Shown: piece by piece, positions 9,326-19,044 of the stretch
How positions within the stretch are numbered: position 1 is the stretch's first letter
Layout: each line of letters opens with the position of its first letter
Notes under the pieces: generated by a model
Told to the model about the DNA's origin: nothing
The model's database searches: none
Seen by the model: only the letters and a program-made list of their open reading frames with translations
NCBI GenBank assembly: GCA_947625905.1
Contig: CANQQJ010000015.1
Location: 1 to 64,000, forward strand
DNA: 64,000 nucleotides
Origin: an uncultured Clostridia bacterium
Lineage (GTDB): Bacteria; Bacillota; Clostridia; Monoglobales; Monoglobaceae
Direction of reading: 5' to 3'
Program-made: the position numbers and the translations under genes

Positions 9326-9349
9326 GCGGACCGCCGAATGACGGCCCGC
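9326..9349 (-). terminator. Hairpin between SLH protein and GH106-like genes
   Basis: GCGGGCCG pairs with CGGTCCGC (one G-T pair) around a short loop on the minus strand and is followed by AAATTTTATAATTTTT. It lies just past the stop codon of the 1044-residue SLH protein gene, so it could lower expression of the GH106-like gene. Confidence 0.55.
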
Positions 9350-9364
9350 ATAATTTATTTTATA

Positions 9365-12300
9365 TCAATCCAGTATCCGCGTTCTTGACATTATCGCCGC
9401 CGCTTCAGCGCGGGTCGCCGAAGACTTCGGCATGAAGTATCCGTTGTCTCCCGTAAGTATTCCCGCCTGCGTCAGCGCTGAAACATACGGCAGCGCGTAC
9501 GGCTCGATCTCGGCCGCGTCCGTGTAGCTCAGCGGAGCATCCGAGCTCATGCCCAAATACCTTCCGACGATGGCGGCTATCTGTTCGCGCGAGATATACT
9601 CGTCCGGCGAGAACGTCGTCTCGCTTGTGCCGTTTATGATTGCGGCTGCCTGAGCCGCCGCGATATAGGGCGCGTACCACTCATCCGCGGGCACATCGGC
9701 AAACGTCGATGTTCCGTCGGGCGTGAGGCCGAACATCAGAACGGCGATCTTTGTGAACTCGGCGCGCGTTATGCCGTCGTCCGGAACGAACAGCGTCGGC
9801 GTCTCGCCGTTTATGATACCCGCGTTGTACAGAGACATGATGTAGCTGTATGCCCAGTGATCGGCGGGCACATCCTCAAATACCTGAGCTTCGCCGCTGA
9901 TCGGGGTATCGCCTCCCGGAGCCGCGGTAGCAGCGGGTCCGTCCGCCGAATCCGGCTTTGCGGTCGCGCTCGGCGCGGGTGTGGCATTTGTGCCGAAGCC
10001 GAGATCATACCTTCTTCCGCCTCCGCCGGAGCCGCCGCCTCCGCCGCCTCCGCTTATGCTCGGCTTGCGGGTCGGGGTCGGTGCCGGCGTTGGGGTCGCG
10101 GGCTCAAACGTGTTGGAAACCTCGATATTCACCGAATATGAATTGCTTGCGGTTCCGTCCGAAGTCTCGATAACTATTTCGTGCTCGCCGTTCGGCAGAG
10201 ATTCAAGGAACTCGGGCGTGAACGTGATAACGCCGTTCTCGATCTTGTAGTACTCCTTGGGAACCGGATTGCCGTTGAGCGTGACTCCGGTAACGGCCGC
10301 TCCCGTATTGGGCAGCGTTACGACAACATCCTTAGGCGCGTCTCCGTCAAAATTCTGAGGAGGCAAAGGCTGAGGCGTCGCTGTCGGAACACTTCCTCCG
10401 GGCGTCGCTGTCGGAGTGCCCGGTCCCGGCGTTGCCGTAGGTGTGCCCGGTCCCGGCGTCGCCGTCGGAGTGCCCGGTCCCGGTGTCGCTGTAGGCGTAT
10501 CGGCTCCCGGCGTCGCCGTCGGTGTGCCCGGTCCCGGCGTCGCCGTCGGTGTGCCCGGTCCCGGCGTCGCTGTAGGAACCGCCGCGAACTCGCTCACAAC
10601 GAACGACTTCGCGTCGGCCGTGCCCGCTCCTCCGACTCTAACTATCATGATATGGTCCTTATGCGAGGCGTCGATCATAAACTCAAAGACCGCCCCGTCC
10701 GCCATGTCTTCGGTGACATCCATCTGGTCGAATATCACTATGTTTCCGGCCTTGTCGGTGTCGAATTTCCATGTGCTCTCGTTGTTTTTGTCAACGCCTT
10801 CGACATCCGTGATGTCGTATACGAACAAGGTTACCCGATCGGGCATCGGCTTAGCGTTTATTTTAAACGAGACTTTGACATTATAGTCATTCGAGGGAAC
10901 CTTGGTCACATTGATATCTGTGATCTCAAAGTCGTCGCTCTCCTTGTCTATACCCGGATCGGACGTGTTCTGAGGCTCCGCGGTCGGCGGAGGCGCCGTG
11001 GGCGTCGTCACGCTCGAAGTCGGCGTCGGCGCGCTTGTGGGCGGTCCCGTAGGCGCGTTCGTGGGCGCCTCGGAAGGCTCGCTTGTCGGCGATTCGGAAG
11101 GCTCGCTCGTCGGCGATTCCGAAGGCTCGCTTGTGGGCGCATCCGAAGGCTCGGTTGTCGGCGACTCGGAAGGCTCGGTCGGCGGAGTCTCGGGCTCGCT
11201 CACAATGAACGATTTCGCGTCGGCCGTGCCGACTCCTCCGACTCTAACTATCATGATATGGTCCTTAAGCGAGCGGTCGATCATAAACTCAAAGCTCGCC
11301 CCGCCGCGCATTTCTTCGGTGACATCTGTCTGATCGAATATCACTATGCTGCCGACGCTGTCGGTGTCGAATTTCCAAGTGTCCTCGTCGTCTTTGTCAA
11401 CGCCGCCGACATCCGTGATGTCATAAACGAACAGGGAGACCCGGTCGGGCATTTGCTCGGCGTTTATTTTATACGATACCTTGACCTTATAATCGCCCGC
11501 GGGGTCCTTTGTGACATTGATGTCGGTGATCTCAAAATCGCCGCTTTCCTTGTCTATCTCCGGGTCGGACGTGGTTTGAGGCGTCGAAGGCTTGGCCGTC
11601 GGAGCATCCGTCGGGGGCGCCGAAGGCTCATCCGTCGGGGGTGCCGTCGGAGCATCCGTCGGGGGCGCCGAAGGCTCATCCGTCGGGGGCGCCGAAGGCT
11701 CATCTTTCGGAGGCGTCGAAGGCTCATCCGTCGGGGGCGCCGAAGGCTCATCTTTCGGAGGCGCAGAAGGCTCATCCGTCGGGGGTGCGGACGGCTCATC
11801 CGTCGGGGGCGCCGAAGGCTCATCCGTCGGAGGCGCGGAAGGCTCATCCGTCGGCGTGGGCGTCGGTTCCTCTGTCGGCGTGGGCGTAGGCGTCGCTATC
11901 GCCGCCGATTTTGCGTCGAATGTTGCCGCTTGGACCGCCTCGGCCGCGGCTATATTGGCGCCGCCGATCTTTGCGACCATAATATGGTCCGCGAGAGCTT
12001 TGTCGATCATAAACTCAAATTTCAGCGTGTCGCCCGCGTCGGCCGCCACTTCCATCTGGTCAAAGATGATCAACTTGTCGGCGTTTTCGCTGAACGTCCA
12101 TTTGTATGTATCTTCTGATTCTTTATCAACGTTTGCATAATCCGTGATATCATAGACAAACAGCGTGACCTGATCGGGCTTGTTTTCGGCCTTCGTTATG
12201 CTGAACGAGACCGTCGCCTTGTAATCGCCCGACTCGACTGTTTCTATCTTGATATCGGATATATTGAGGTCGGCGCTTGTTTTGTCGATACCGGGATCGG

Positions 12301-12499
12301 CTTCCAAAGCCGCGGCTTCGACAAGCTCCTCGACCTCACGCGGCACGGCTGCGCCGCCGCTTCCTATAACGAATGCGGCCGCTTCCCGAGCTTGCTCGTC
12401 GGGCTCATCGGCATATGCGATACCGGCGCCGGCGGCTGTCGAGAAAAGCATCAGCACAGCGGTGATAACCGCGCTGAATTTAATAAAACACTTTTTCAT
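9365..12499 (-). CDS. Modular SLH surface protein with three repeated unknown modules
   Basis: A 1044-residue secreted protein. A signal peptide (residues 1-31) is followed by three copies of one module of about 115 residues (around 75-195, 315-435 and 515-635) with the shared landmarks LFVYDITD, IVIFDQ and FEFMID..DHIM. The modules are joined by three different low-complexity linkers: TDEPSAPP units, SEPSESPT units and GPGTPTATP units. Then come a CBM_X2-like Ig module (about 715-800), a Gly-rich hinge, and three SLH domains (about 870-1044) that should hold it on pyruvylated cell-wall polymer. The function of the triplicated module is unknown to me; glycan binding is a guess from context. 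The linkers are tandem DNA repeats and likely vary in length between strains. Confidence 0.85.
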   Translation of the reverse strand: MKKCFIKFSAVITAVLMLFSTAAGAGIAYADEPDEQAREAAAFVIGSGGAAVPREVEELVEAAALEADPGIDKTSADLNISDIKIETVESGDYKATVSFSITKAENKPDQVTLFVYDITDYANVDKESEDTYKWTFSENADKLIIFDQMEVAADAGDTLKFEFMIDKALADHIMVAKIGGANIAAAEAVQAATFDAKSAAIATPTPTPTEEPTPTPTDEPSAPPTDEPSAPPTDEPSAPPTDEPSAPPKDEPSAPPTDEPSTPPKDEPSAPPTDEPSAPPTDAPTAPPTDEPSAPPTDAPTAKPSTPQTTSDPEIDKESGDFEITDINVTKDPAGDYKVKVSYKINAEQMPDRVSLFVYDITDVGGVDKDDEDTWKFDTDSVGSIVIFDQTDVTEEMRGGASFEFMIDRSLKDHIMIVRVGGVGTADAKSFIVSEPETPPTEPSESPTTEPSDAPTSEPSESPTSEPSESPTSEPSEAPTNAPTGPPTSAPTPTSSVTTPTAPPPTAEPQNTSDPGIDKESDDFEITDINVTKVPSNDYNVKVSFKINAKPMPDRVTLFVYDITDVEGVDKNNESTWKFDTDKAGNIVIFDQMDVTEDMADGAVFEFMIDASHKDHIMIVRVGGAGTADAKSFVVSEFAAVPTATPGPGTPTATPGPGTPTATPGADTPTATPGPGTPTATPGPGTPTATPGPGTPTATPGGSVPTATPQPLPPQNFDGDAPKDVVVTLPNTGAAVTGVTLNGNPVPKEYYKIENGVITFTPEFLESLPNGEHEIVIETSDGTASNSYSVNIEVSNTFEPATPTPAPTPTRKPSISGGGGGGGSGGGGRRYDLGFGTNATPAPSATAKPDSADGPAATAAPGGDTPISGEAQVFEDVPADHWAYSYIMSLYNAGIINGETPTLFVPDDGITRAEFTKIAVLMFGLTPDGTSTFADVPADEWYAPYIAAAQAAAIINGTSETTFSPDEYISREQIAAIVGRYLGMSSDAPLSYTDAAEIEPYALPYVSALTQAGILTGDNGYFMPKSSATRAEAAAIMSRTRILD

Positions 12500-12529
12500 T
12501 TATCATTTCCTCCTACCAATCTTACGCGT

Positions 12530-15163
12530 TTACCGATATACCAATACGCGCGACATCGCTCCTTGATAGGTTTGAACAAGGAGTTTGGACGATTCTCCGC
12601 CCGAACGGTATGTCAATATATCATCCATTGTACCGCTGTATACCTTGTCTTTTTCGGAATCATACACAATTATCGGCGTGCTCGCGCTGAGATTGAACAT
12701 CTCGTCGAAATCCGCGCCGTTGTCCCAGCCGACCTTCAGGGCGTAGCCGAGCTTGTCGTTGGCGTAGCATGATATGGTCCTTGTCTGGTACGGATTGAGA
12801 CGCAGATCCTTGTTGACCACGGCGTCGCTGCCCGCGCGGTCGGCTATAGTCACGAACTCCACCTTGTTGTTGTTCGCGGTGGTTACGCCGATCCTGATGG
12901 CGTCGCCGCGCTTTAAGTTATATTGATCAAGGTCCGCGTACTTGTCAACCTCCCACTCGGTGAACGACGTTCCGCTGCTGCACACAAGGAATTTGACCGG
13001 ATTGCCGTCCTCGTCTATTCCTTCGCGGAACTCGTCGAACATACGCAGCTCGTGGTTCTGCGCCGTTGAGCCGTAGCTGATCTGAGTGTTCACTATGTAT
13101 TGCTCGTAGAACGGGTCGTCCTGAGTCGTGCGGTAGCTCACCGCGCCGCGGTAGTCCTCCCACTCGCGGAGGGGGCCGACCTTGCATCTCTCATAATCGG
13201 TGCCGAAATTCGCCGGGATAAAGAACACCTTTGTGTCCGAGTTGGTCAGCATTTTTGTTCCGATCTTCTGCTGCGCCGCGACATACATGGCCTGGTCGAA
13301 GCTCGCCAGATCCTTCTCTATCTCTCTGGTTTTTATCAGAGGATGAGGGGCGCCGTCGTCGGGCTTGGCGAGGTCGATGCGCGACAGCTTGCCGCTGCCG
13401 TTCAGCGTGCAGAGCATTATCTGCGGCTTGAAAATGCCGTTTTCGCACATCACGTTGTAGGCCTCGGAAAGGTTTGTGTATACCACGTCGTCGATAACGA
13501 GCCTCGGGGCCGCGTCGTAGTCCGCCTGCGTGCCGTCCTCGCGGAGCAGCTTCATGTATAAATAGCTGCCGAGCGAGTCGCTTCCGCCGTCCGCCGCTAT
13601 AGCGACCGCCACAAACTTGCCCTCGGAGCCCGAATTTGTGGTGACCGCCGCGATATATCCCAGGAAGTCGAGATAGCAGATAACCACGGAGCCCGGCATA
13701 AGGCTGCTGCGCAGCGACTCGGAATACAGCTTGTAGACCGCGCCGCCTATCGTCACATAATTGTCCGAGCTGACGTTTTCGACATTTCCCTGAGCCGTCG
13801 CCGCGGAAACTATGACCTTAACATATGTTCCGTCCTCCGACTCGAAAACGCTGAGAACGTTGTTTTTTTGGATATCCGTTCTGGGTATCTCGCCGCCCTC
13901 GGTGTTTTCTATCCTCAGGACCTCGTAGTCGTTTTCGTTCAGAGAAACGCCGGTGTCCGAGGTCTTGTCGTAATACGTCATGCTTGTGTTGTCGATATTG
14001 CCCACGACGATGTTGTAATAGCTTTCTATAAGCACTATGTCGTAAAGCGCGCTGTTTCCGCTCGCTGACAGCGTGACCAGCGTGCGGGGCTTGTTTAACG
14101 CTTCCTCAAGACTGATATCCGATATCCTGCCGTTGTATATCACCGCCGCGTTTGAGCCGATGCGCGCGCTGCGCTCGCTCGCGTCCTCGTAGTAGGTCAA
14201 TATGCCCTTTTGGGCCTCATAGCGCGAGTTCTCGTCGAGCACCAGCGTCAGCGTCCTGCCGAGGCTGTATTCCGACGCCCAGACGATCGTGTTTGACGCG
14301 CCTTCCTCGTATATGAACTCAACGTACTTTCCGAGGAACTCCGCGAAATCCCTTGAGCCCGCGTCGTATGTCTTTCCGTCTATCACAACGACGTTTTTGG
14401 CGATCGGGCCGCCGTAGATATCCACTCCGCCCGCGGCTGTCATGAGCTTGTTTGCCTCATAGCGCATATTGCGCGTGGCGTACAGCAGTGAATCTCCCTC
14501 TTTTTGATAATAATGGCTCATACCGTCGCTGATGGCGCCGAGGTAATAATAGTCGGCCTGCAGAGCGTTGTACATCATCATTATCATTTCATAGAACGTG
14601 AGGTTTGTCTCGGTCGAAGCCGCCACGTTGAGGTTCGCGTCGTTCACGGCGCGGCGGATGAACGCCTCGTCGGCGTAGCCGCTGCTTATGAACGGAGCGA
14701 GGCCCAGGGTCTTGAGCAGCGTCGTTTGCGCGTCTCTGACCAGGATGGGCTCGTCGGGCTCAAAGCGGTTGCCGCCCGTGCCGTTGAAATACCCCTCCGC
14801 GGTGAGCATATTTATCGCCTCATACGCGAAGTGCGTCGTGGGAACGTCGGTGTAATAGACCTTTTGGGCCTTGCCGCCGCTCAGATTCAGCAGCCGCGCG
14901 GTGTAGTCCGCGAACTCTCCGCGGGAGACCGCGGCGTTTTGGTCTATATCCTCGGCGCTAAGTCCGGAATCGAGTATCCCGAGACGCGTCATCAGTCCGA
15001 AAACGACCTCGTATTGTTTATCCGAATACGGCTGCCGCTGCTGCGCCGCGGGTGCGGCGTCCGCTGCGGGCTGCTCCTCCGCCAGGACCGCGGGAGCCGA
15101 AAACGCGATCATCGCGGCGGCGGTAAGCAGACACAGCCATCTGTAAATTCTGTTTTTCATCAT
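12530..15163 (-). CDS. SLH-domain surface protein with N-terminal anchor
   Basis: An 877-residue secreted protein. The signal peptide (residues 1-28, ending VLAEE) is followed by SLH-type repeats at the N-terminus (about 45-165, with ISRGEF-like VSRGEFADYTARLL and a DVPTTHFAYEAINML segment). The remaining 700 residues are beta-rich and show no motif I recognise. Long SLH proteins with an N-terminal anchor and a uniform C-terminal body often serve as S-layer or surface scaffold proteins. It starts 12 bp after the stop codon of the 565-residue SLH protein gene, so the two are probably translated from one message. Confidence 0.75.
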   Translation of the reverse strand: MMKNRIYRWLCLLTAAAMIAFSAPAVLAEEQPAADAAPAAQQRQPYSDKQYEVVFGLMTRLGILDSGLSAEDIDQNAAVSRGEFADYTARLLNLSGGKAQKVYYTDVPTTHFAYEAINMLTAEGYFNGTGGNRFEPDEPILVRDAQTTLLKTLGLAPFISSGYADEAFIRRAVNDANLNVAASTETNLTFYEMIMMMYNALQADYYYLGAISDGMSHYYQKEGDSLLYATRNMRYEANKLMTAAGGVDIYGGPIAKNVVVIDGKTYDAGSRDFAEFLGKYVEFIYEEGASNTIVWASEYSLGRTLTLVLDENSRYEAQKGILTYYEDASERSARIGSNAAVIYNGRISDISLEEALNKPRTLVTLSASGNSALYDIVLIESYYNIVVGNIDNTSMTYYDKTSDTGVSLNENDYEVLRIENTEGGEIPRTDIQKNNVLSVFESEDGTYVKVIVSAATAQGNVENVSSDNYVTIGGAVYKLYSESLRSSLMPGSVVICYLDFLGYIAAVTTNSGSEGKFVAVAIAADGGSDSLGSYLYMKLLREDGTQADYDAAPRLVIDDVVYTNLSEAYNVMCENGIFKPQIMLCTLNGSGKLSRIDLAKPDDGAPHPLIKTREIEKDLASFDQAMYVAAQQKIGTKMLTNSDTKVFFIPANFGTDYERCKVGPLREWEDYRGAVSYRTTQDDPFYEQYIVNTQISYGSTAQNHELRMFDEFREGIDEDGNPVKFLVCSSGTSFTEWEVDKYADLDQYNLKRGDAIRIGVTTANNNKVEFVTIADRAGSDAVVNKDLRLNPYQTRTISCYANDKLGYALKVGWDNGADFDEMFNLSASTPIIVYDSEKDKVYSGTMDDILTYRSGGESSKLLVQTYQGAMSRVLVYR

Positions 15164-15174
15164 TCGTCCTCCTG

Positions 15175-16872
15175 TCAGGAAATATAATCAAGCGCGTTGA
15201 AAACGATCTGCGCCGCCTCGGCTCGGCTCGCGTTTCCGGAGGGGTCAAACATGTTGTCTCCCACTCCGTTGACTATGCCGCCCGCGCTGAGATCGGCGAC
15301 CGCGTTTTTGGCGTAGATGTCGATTTGGTCCGCGTCATCAAATCCGAGCTCGCCTCGGGGGAGGGTCACGTTGTTTCGGATTATGGCGCGGTATATCAGA
15401 ACCGCCATATCCTGCCGCGTGATCAGCTCTCCCACGCCGAAGCGGTCCTCCGCCACGCCGTTGACAAGTCCGTTTTCCGCCGCGATCGAAACGTATTTCT
15501 CATACCATGCTCCCGACTCGACATCCGCGAATTTTCCGGGCGTGTATGAGAGGGAGCCGCGTCCGGTCGCCTCGACCAGTATCTTGACAAATTCCTCGCG
15601 CGTGACATTGTCGAGCGGGGCGAAAATATTATCGCCTTTTCCGTTGATTATTCCCATGTTCGCGAGGGTGGTTATCGCCTCATACGCCCAATCCGCCATG
15701 CCCAGATCGCTGAACACGACCCCAAGGGGCTCGGTTTGGTTCGGCGTGCCCGGCGCGTCCTGGCTGTCATACGAGAGCGTGTTTCCGCCGCCCGCTCCGT
15801 AGCCGAAGGTGCCGCCGTAGCTGCCGCCTCCGCCGTAGCTGCCGCCGCCTCCGCCGCCGATACCGCCGCCGGTCGTTGAACCGCTCGTTCTCTTGGCGTT
15901 TTCATAGGCACTCAGCAGGCTGCTCAGGTCGGAATATCTGCCCGCTATCTTCTGATAGACCATGGTCTCGCCGCTTTGCTTGATATTGGTTATCTCGCTG
16001 AAGTCGCTCAGGACCTCTCCTATATTGTTAAGTCCGCCGTGGTACTCCGTGACGGTGAGGATAAGCGCCTCGCCGAGTCGGCTTTGCATATCGCCGAGCG
16101 TCTTGAAGCCTCTGCCCTTGATAAGCTCGTTGAGCCTCGCCGCGCCGTTTTCGCCGGTTTGCTCAAACACAAAGTCCGTCCATTTTCCGACGTTTTCGGG
16201 GAAGTAGTTAAGCTCCGCGCCGCAAAGGGCCTCCGTGAGGCTGCCGTTCGCGTTCAGCAGAGCGGCGAGCGCCGCCGCGCGCCATATCCGAACCGCCGCG
16301 ACTCTGTCGGAGGCGCTTAAGCCGCCGTCCTTTATCGTTTGATAAACGATCTCGAGCGCGCTGTCGTCCGACGCGCCCTCGGGAACGCTCTCGTCCATGC
16401 CCAGACAGAGCCTGCGCTCGGGCGTGCACGCCGCCTTGAAGCTCTCGAGCGAGCCGAGCGAGGCGTTCACTGCCGCCGCGGCGTCGGCGTAATCCGAGGC
16501 CGCGACATAGGTCAGGTCAAAGTCCCGGTCCTCTGCTCCGAACTCGGTGAGCCGCGCGTGTCTGACGCCCGTATCGCCTTGGGGCAGCGCGAGCTCCGCC
16601 GTGAAATCCTTTTGTCCCGCGGGCACGTTTATCTGCTCCAAAAGCTCGGTCATCGCCAGATCGTCCTCGGCCTTGTCGGTGAGCTCCGAAAGCTCCGCGC
16701 CGCTCTTTAAAACGCGCAGACCCAGGTATGAGGTCTCATCGGAGGCGTCTGTCCTGCCGCTCAGGACGACGCTGCCGTCCGTTCCGCACTCGGCGTCGAT
16801 TCGCGCGGCCGCCGCGTATGCCGACATCTGCACCATTCCGACGGCCAAAAGTAACGCAATAAGTTTTTTCAT
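15175..16872 (-). CDS. SLH-domain surface protein with C-terminal anchor
   Basis: A 565-residue secreted protein. The signal peptide covers residues 1-21. Residues 22-330 are of unknown fold and largely helical. A Gly/Ser/Tyr hinge follows (about 335-375, with GGGGG and YGGG runs), then three SLH domains (about 385-565, with DLGMADWAYEAITTLANMGI, FADVESGAWYEKYVSIAA and SRAEAAQIVFNAL). SLH domains bind the pyruvylated secondary polymer of Gram-positive walls. AAAGGAGAC stands before the ATG. It is the first of three adjacent SLH genes in the direction of transcription, directly after the LamG-like protein genes. Confidence 0.8.
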   Translation of the reverse strand: MKKLIALLLAVGMVQMSAYAAAARIDAECGTDGSVVLSGRTDASDETSYLGLRVLKSGAELSELTDKAEDDLAMTELLEQINVPAGQKDFTAELALPQGDTGVRHARLTEFGAEDRDFDLTYVAASDYADAAAAVNASLGSLESFKAACTPERRLCLGMDESVPEGASDDSALEIVYQTIKDGGLSASDRVAAVRIWRAAALAALLNANGSLTEALCGAELNYFPENVGKWTDFVFEQTGENGAARLNELIKGRGFKTLGDMQSRLGEALILTVTEYHGGLNNIGEVLSDFSEITNIKQSGETMVYQKIAGRYSDLSSLLSAYENAKRTSGSTTGGGIGGGGGGSYGGGGSYGGTFGYGAGGGNTLSYDSQDAPGTPNQTEPLGVVFSDLGMADWAYEAITTLANMGIINGKGDNIFAPLDNVTREEFVKILVEATGRGSLSYTPGKFADVESGAWYEKYVSIAAENGLVNGVAEDRFGVGELITRQDMAVLIYRAIIRNNVTLPRGELGFDDADQIDIYAKNAVADLSAGGIVNGVGDNMFDPSGNASRAEAAQIVFNALDYIS

Positions 16873-16905
16873 ATGTGTCTCCTTTCTGCCGGATCGACCG
16901 TCGAA

Positions 16906-18960
16906 TTATTTGCTGATCTCCGCTTTTTTGGAGAGCGGGATAATATTGTCGGTATCCTGCCAGATGACCGCCTTGGCCTTGGCCGCGTCTCCTTCCCAAG
17001 CGCCCGACTGCTTGAGCACGGCCGCCTGGCCCTCTCCGAGCTCGGCCTGCTTGAGGTATGCCTTTTTCAAAATTCCGGTTTCGCCCAGCTGCTCGAGCAG
17101 CAGAGTGTTCTTTCCGGTATTGTGGGCCACGGCCTTTGCCTCAAAGCCGCTGTCGCTCTTTGTAAGGCTCAGATCCGTAGAATAGGATATATCGATATCG
17201 TCAATATGGATCAAACCGTTCATTACCATAAAGTCATTCATTTCCGTGACAAACGGCCAATAAGTCCATTTATTGGTTTTATCCTCAGCATCTCTGGTCA
17301 TTGGCGTACTGCTGTAAGTATAGGTCCGGGATTCGCTGTCGCTGTTGCCTTTTCCTGTGACCTTAGCCTCAAATGTGCGTTTGTCCATGTCTATCAAAGC
17401 CTCGTAGTCGTACCATTCACCGTCTTTAACGGTAAGCGCCGTTTCGCCGTTCTTTAACTTTCTGTCATCAGCGACGCTGTTGCTGAGCACGCCGGCTTCT
17501 TTACTGGTATTGTTTATAGTCAAAAGCGTTACAACATGAAGTATACTGCCGCTGCGCTCTCTGCCTATTGTTATAAAAGGGTCTCCGGTCGCGCCGGCGG
17601 GCCGCATAAACTTAAATTTCACTTTTACAAGTCCTCTGTTCGCGCCTTGGTTATTGATCGGTAATCCCACGCGTTTATATCCGTAGGGGGTTCCGTTGAA
17701 AACGCCGACGCCGTCTTTAGCCTCGAACCAACCTTCATCTGCGTCTTGCTCTGTTCCGCCGGTAAAATTCTTGGCCTTCAGGCTCGCGTCCGAAAAGTCC
17801 TGATGATAGACGCTCTGCTTCCATTCATCCACGTTGAATTTAAGCTCCGCTGTGTCGTCACCGATATATTTATCGTCTTCGGTCGTGATCTTGGACTTAT
17901 CTACCTTGATCGTGTATTCCTTACCCGAGATCAGCGTTTCCTTTTCGGGAATATCAAAGGTGCAGCTCATTCCGTCTTCCGCAGGCCTTACGCCCGTGAC
18001 CGGAGTACTTCCAAAAGTTATCGCTCCGTCTTGTACCTCGGTTACCTTCTGAGCGAAATTCAGCGTCACGGTGTCCGAGTAAATGCTGCAGGTGCCGTAG
18101 CTTACATCGCTTGACTTTGCCCCGAAAGTCGGTTGTATAGGCGTGTATAATATCTTTATGTTGTCCACATCCAGCATTTCCGTGATAGAGATGGCGTTTA
18201 ACGTAAGTTCGGCCGTGGGCCAGTTGGTCCAGCGGCTTTCACCCGAGCTCAAGGCTCCTCCTCCCGCCGGTATACTGTTTGTCGAATATTTTGCCTCACC
18301 TTTGGCAGATTTTTCTTGCGTGTCAAGCGGAGTGACCGTGAACGAATACGCGTGGGTATCAAGATCAACGGTTCCGTCGTAGTGGTACCACTTATCATTT
18401 GTTATAGTATAGTCGGGACTTACCTTTGTGGCCTTACTCCACAAACCCAAAGTGTATAATCCTCGCGTTATATTCTCCTCGGAATCGTTCGCCTCTATAT
18501 TTCCGCCTGCTATTCTTTTTCCAATAACATTTATCAACGAAAGTGTCTCATGATTTACGTCGGTTTGACCCAATCCGACAACGCCAATGGCGTTGCTGCC
18601 GTTATAAGCGCTCGTCGGCTGAGATGAACTGAAATCAAACACAATATGCACTTTTCCGTGCTTAATGCCCTGGTACTTCGTGTCTAAGTTCCATCCGATC
18701 TTGTGCCAGTTCCCATACTTGAACGAACCGTAGTTTCCCTGGTCATCCATTCCGGCATGGTTCTTGCCGTCATGTGTTTCAACACTATAATTCTGAGCAG
18801 CGCCATTATTTTCCAAATCTTTAGGGGTCTCATTATGTGTATCAAAATCTTCCTCGAAAATTACGATCTCGCCGCTCGGCTCGGCCGCGAAACTTATTAT
18901 CGGAAAAGCGGCGATCATCATCGAGAAAACGAGCAGCAGTGCCAATAACTTTGTTTTCAT
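16906..18960 (-). CDS. Secreted LamG-like two-module protein (paralogue 1)
   Basis: A 684-residue secreted protein. A signal peptide (1-26) is followed by a jelly-roll/LamG-like module (about 30-275, landmarks KHGKVHIVFDFSSSQPTS, VGLGQTDVNHETLSLIN and DNIKILY). Then come an Ig-like SbsA/Big_5-type domain (about 285-385, with FGSTPVTG and GKEYTIKVD), a second LamG-like module (about 390-610) and a short beta tail. I see no catalytic motif. Such concanavalin-like folds commonly bind polysaccharide, so a role as a substrate-binding surface protein is plausible but unproven. It has no SLH or LPXTG anchor. It is the last of four neighbouring genes that share the first module. Confidence 0.75.
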   Translation of the reverse strand: MKTKLLALLLVFSMMIAAFPIISFAAEPSGEIVIFEEDFDTHNETPKDLENNGAAQNYSVETHDGKNHAGMDDQGNYGSFKYGNWHKIGWNLDTKYQGIKHGKVHIVFDFSSSQPTSAYNGSNAIGVVGLGQTDVNHETLSLINVIGKRIAGGNIEANDSEENITRGLYTLGLWSKATKVSPDYTITNDKWYHYDGTVDLDTHAYSFTVTPLDTQEKSAKGEAKYSTNSIPAGGGALSSGESRWTNWPTAELTLNAISITEMLDVDNIKILYTPIQPTFGAKSSDVSYGTCSIYSDTVTLNFAQKVTEVQDGAITFGSTPVTGVRPAEDGMSCTFDIPEKETLISGKEYTIKVDKSKITTEDDKYIGDDTAELKFNVDEWKQSVYHQDFSDASLKAKNFTGGTEQDADEGWFEAKDGVGVFNGTPYGYKRVGLPINNQGANRGLVKVKFKFMRPAGATGDPFITIGRERSGSILHVVTLLTINNTSKEAGVLSNSVADDRKLKNGETALTVKDGEWYDYEALIDMDKRTFEAKVTGKGNSDSESRTYTYSSTPMTRDAEDKTNKWTYWPFVTEMNDFMVMNGLIHIDDIDISYSTDLSLTKSDSGFEAKAVAHNTGKNTLLLEQLGETGILKKAYLKQAELGEGQAAVLKQSGAWEGDAAKAKAVIWQDTDNIIPLSKKAEISK

Positions 18961-19044
18961 ATAAAAAATCTCCTTTCAAAAACTGTTTGATCGTTTATAT
19001 AATAAATTTATAATTTTCTTGTAATCGTTCGGCTGCCGGGGCTC

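Noticed and set aside
10181-12118. A 645-codon plus-strand frame, very rich in Arg
   Set aside because: It runs antisense to the linkers and modules of the SLH protein gene. Its composition mirrors the opposite strand, and the signal peptide and SLH domains are on the minus strand.
18961-19044. An internal promoter between LamG-like genes (TTACAA, about 17 bp, TATATA on the minus strand)
   Set aside because: The match is weak and lies in generally AT-rich spacer, so it is not listed as a feature.
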